From assembly GCA_964648795.1 (NCBI GenBank), contig CAZYMB010000031.1, forward strand, positions 1 to 5,458: a stretch of DNA of 5,458 bases, given 5' to 3'. Source of the DNA: JAHDDW01 sp964648795. Lineage in GTDB: Bacteria > Actinomycetota > Acidimicrobiia > Acidimicrobiales > SZUA-35. The position numbers were made by a program, and so were the translations under genes. The notes below the pieces were generated by a model that saw only the letters and a program-made list of their open reading frames with translations, was not told the origin of the DNA and did no database searches. Positions 5,080 through 5,458 of this stretch are shown here, one piece after another. Every line of letters begins with the position of its first letter. Within the stretch, counting starts at the first letter, position 1.

Positions 5080-5085
5080 AGTGTA
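5080..5085 (-). promoter_or_regulatory. -10 box for a leaderless mRNA of the PH-like membrane protein
   Basis: TACACT fits TANNNT and is separated from the ATG by 6 nt. No TTGACA-like -35 lies 16-18 nt upstream; TCCAAA occurs at 18 nt. This site decides the start codon between TTG 5088 and ATG 5073. Confidence 0.45.
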
Positions 5086-5171
5086 CAAGGTCAGAGGCCA
5101 AGATTTGGAACAGCATAATGCGGTTTAAACAGCGGTGTCTTGCGCTAGTGGCGAGGCCGCCATACCCTCCG

Positions 5172-5186
5172 TTTTAGAGCCTAAAA
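5172..5186. repeat. Short AT-rich dyad upstream of the tRNA
   Basis: TTTTAG (5172-5177) and CTAAAA (5181-5186) are perfect inverted arms around AGC. It lies in the divergent region between the PH-like membrane-protein gene and the tRNA. No U-run places it as a terminator on either strand; function unknown. Confidence 0.3.
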
Positions 5187-5195
5187 ATTTAATGA

Positions 5196-5235
5196 GACCG
5201 GGGGTGGAGGCCGTGACCGGGGATAATATGTATTG
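5196..5235 (+). promoter_or_regulatory. Candidate tRNA-Leu promoter
   Basis: TAATAT at 5224-5229 (preceded by GGA) is positioned to start transcription near 5236, about 6 nt before the mature tRNA. There is no recognisable -35. An 8-bp direct repeat GACCGGGG occurs at 5196-5203 and 5215-5222, 19 nt apart (about two helical turns), immediately upstream of the -10; it could hold a dimeric activator but this is only inferred from spacing. Confidence 0.4.
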
Positions 5236-5241
5236 CTGCAC

Positions 5242-5328
5242 GCCCGGATGGCGGAATTGGCAGACGCAGAGGACTTAAAATCCTCCGAGGGAAACCTCAT
5301 GCGGGTTCGAGTCCCGCTCCGGGCACCA
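5242..5328 (+). tRNA. tRNA-Leu, anticodon UAA (TAA), CCA encoded
   Basis: A full class II cloverleaf can be drawn. The acceptor stem pairs GCCCGGA (5242-5248) with TCCGGGC (5318-5324), followed by discriminator A5325 and an encoded CCA (5326-5328). The D arm begins at GCG (5251). The anticodon stem GAGGA/TCCTC encloses CTTAAAA, placing the anticodon TAA at 5276-5278, which reads UUA (and by wobble UUG). The long variable arm GAGG-GAAA-CCTC is typical of leucine tRNAs, and the T arm is GCGGG-TTCGAGT-CCCGC. Discriminator A and the long arm agree with leucine identity. Confidence 0.97.
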
Positions 5329-5417
5329 GAATGGACGTATACACCATCAACGTTTCTTCTTTCTCCAGGTGATGACGCATCAGAACCCTCAGGATTAGCA
5401 ACTTCTAGCTTCGGGTG

Positions 5418-5458
5418 CTAACCGCTAATTGCTGGAGCGAAGTACTCAAACGAGATGA
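5418..5458 (-). CDS. Possible C-terminal end of a minus-strand gene entering from the right
   Basis: One minus-strand frame is open from the right edge to a TAG at 5418-5420 and ends ISFEYFAPAISG, a composition plausible for a protein C-terminus. Only 12 codons are visible, so this cannot be distinguished from chance. The TAG sits inside one arm of an inverted repeat (TTAGCA at 5396-5401, TGCTAA at 5416-5421). No T-run follows. Confidence 0.15.
   Translation of the reverse strand, partial: ISFEYFAPAISG

Noticed and set aside
5233..5421. Plus-strand open frame of 62 codons (MLHARMAELADAEDLKSS...)
   Set aside because: This is the well-known false protein read through a leucine tRNA; the tRNA cloverleaf at 5242-5328 explains it.
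1..5458. CRISPR array, insertion sequence, integrase or attachment site at the tRNA
   Set aside because: No regularly spaced repeats, transposase or recombinase frames, and no second copy of the tRNA 3' end elsewhere in the window.

Overview
The window reads as a chromosomal stretch of a bacterium with moderate GC (upper forties percent by eye). All seven recognised protein genes are on the minus strand, and one tRNA-Leu is on the plus strand near the right edge. I infer an actinobacterium, possibly a small-genome planktonic Microbacteriaceae-like lineage, with moderate confidence. The reasons are: almost no Shine-Dalgarno sequences; several starts preceded by a TANNNT -10 box only 6-7 nt from an ATG or GTG, which is the signature of leaderless mRNAs common in Actinobacteria; a Stf0-type sulfotransferase; and a tRNA-Leu(UAA) whose acceptor resembles actinobacterial versions. 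No rRNA or housekeeping marker protein is present to settle the lineage.

Layout in minus-strand transcription order, from right to left: tRNA-Leu(UAA) (5242-5328, plus strand); a two-helix membrane protein with a cytosolic PH-like domain (5073-4459); a DUF2200 protein (4437-4066); a gap of about 275 nt with no convincing gene; a WecG/TagA/CpsF-family (GT26) glycosyltransferase (3789-2971); a signal-anchored protein with a very acidic linker and a beta-rich C-terminal domain (2884-2120); a Stf0-family PAPS-dependent sulfotransferase (2078-1341); a HigBA-like toxin-antitoxin pair with a palindromic operator (1201-740 and 750-379); and the N-terminal part of a second anchored protein (287 to beyond the left edge) that is a paralogue of the 2884-2120 gene.

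The most interesting structure is a likely surface-glycan/anchored-protein locus. The two paralogues share a MFLK-WLP-A start, one transmembrane anchor and a cysteine pair at identical positions (31 and 36). Their promoters align without gaps for 60 nt, carrying a 12-bp box (GTACTTT[C/G]ACCC) exactly 48 nt upstream of the ATG and a TAAGTT -10 box exactly 6 nt upstream. A degraded copy of the same box and an identical TAAGTT-N6 arrangement precede the glycosyltransferase gene, so three genes may form a small co-regulated set. The proposed joint role of glycosyltransferase, anchored acidic protein and sulfotransferase (making or decorating a sulfated envelope glycan) is inference from proximity, not demonstrated by the sequence.
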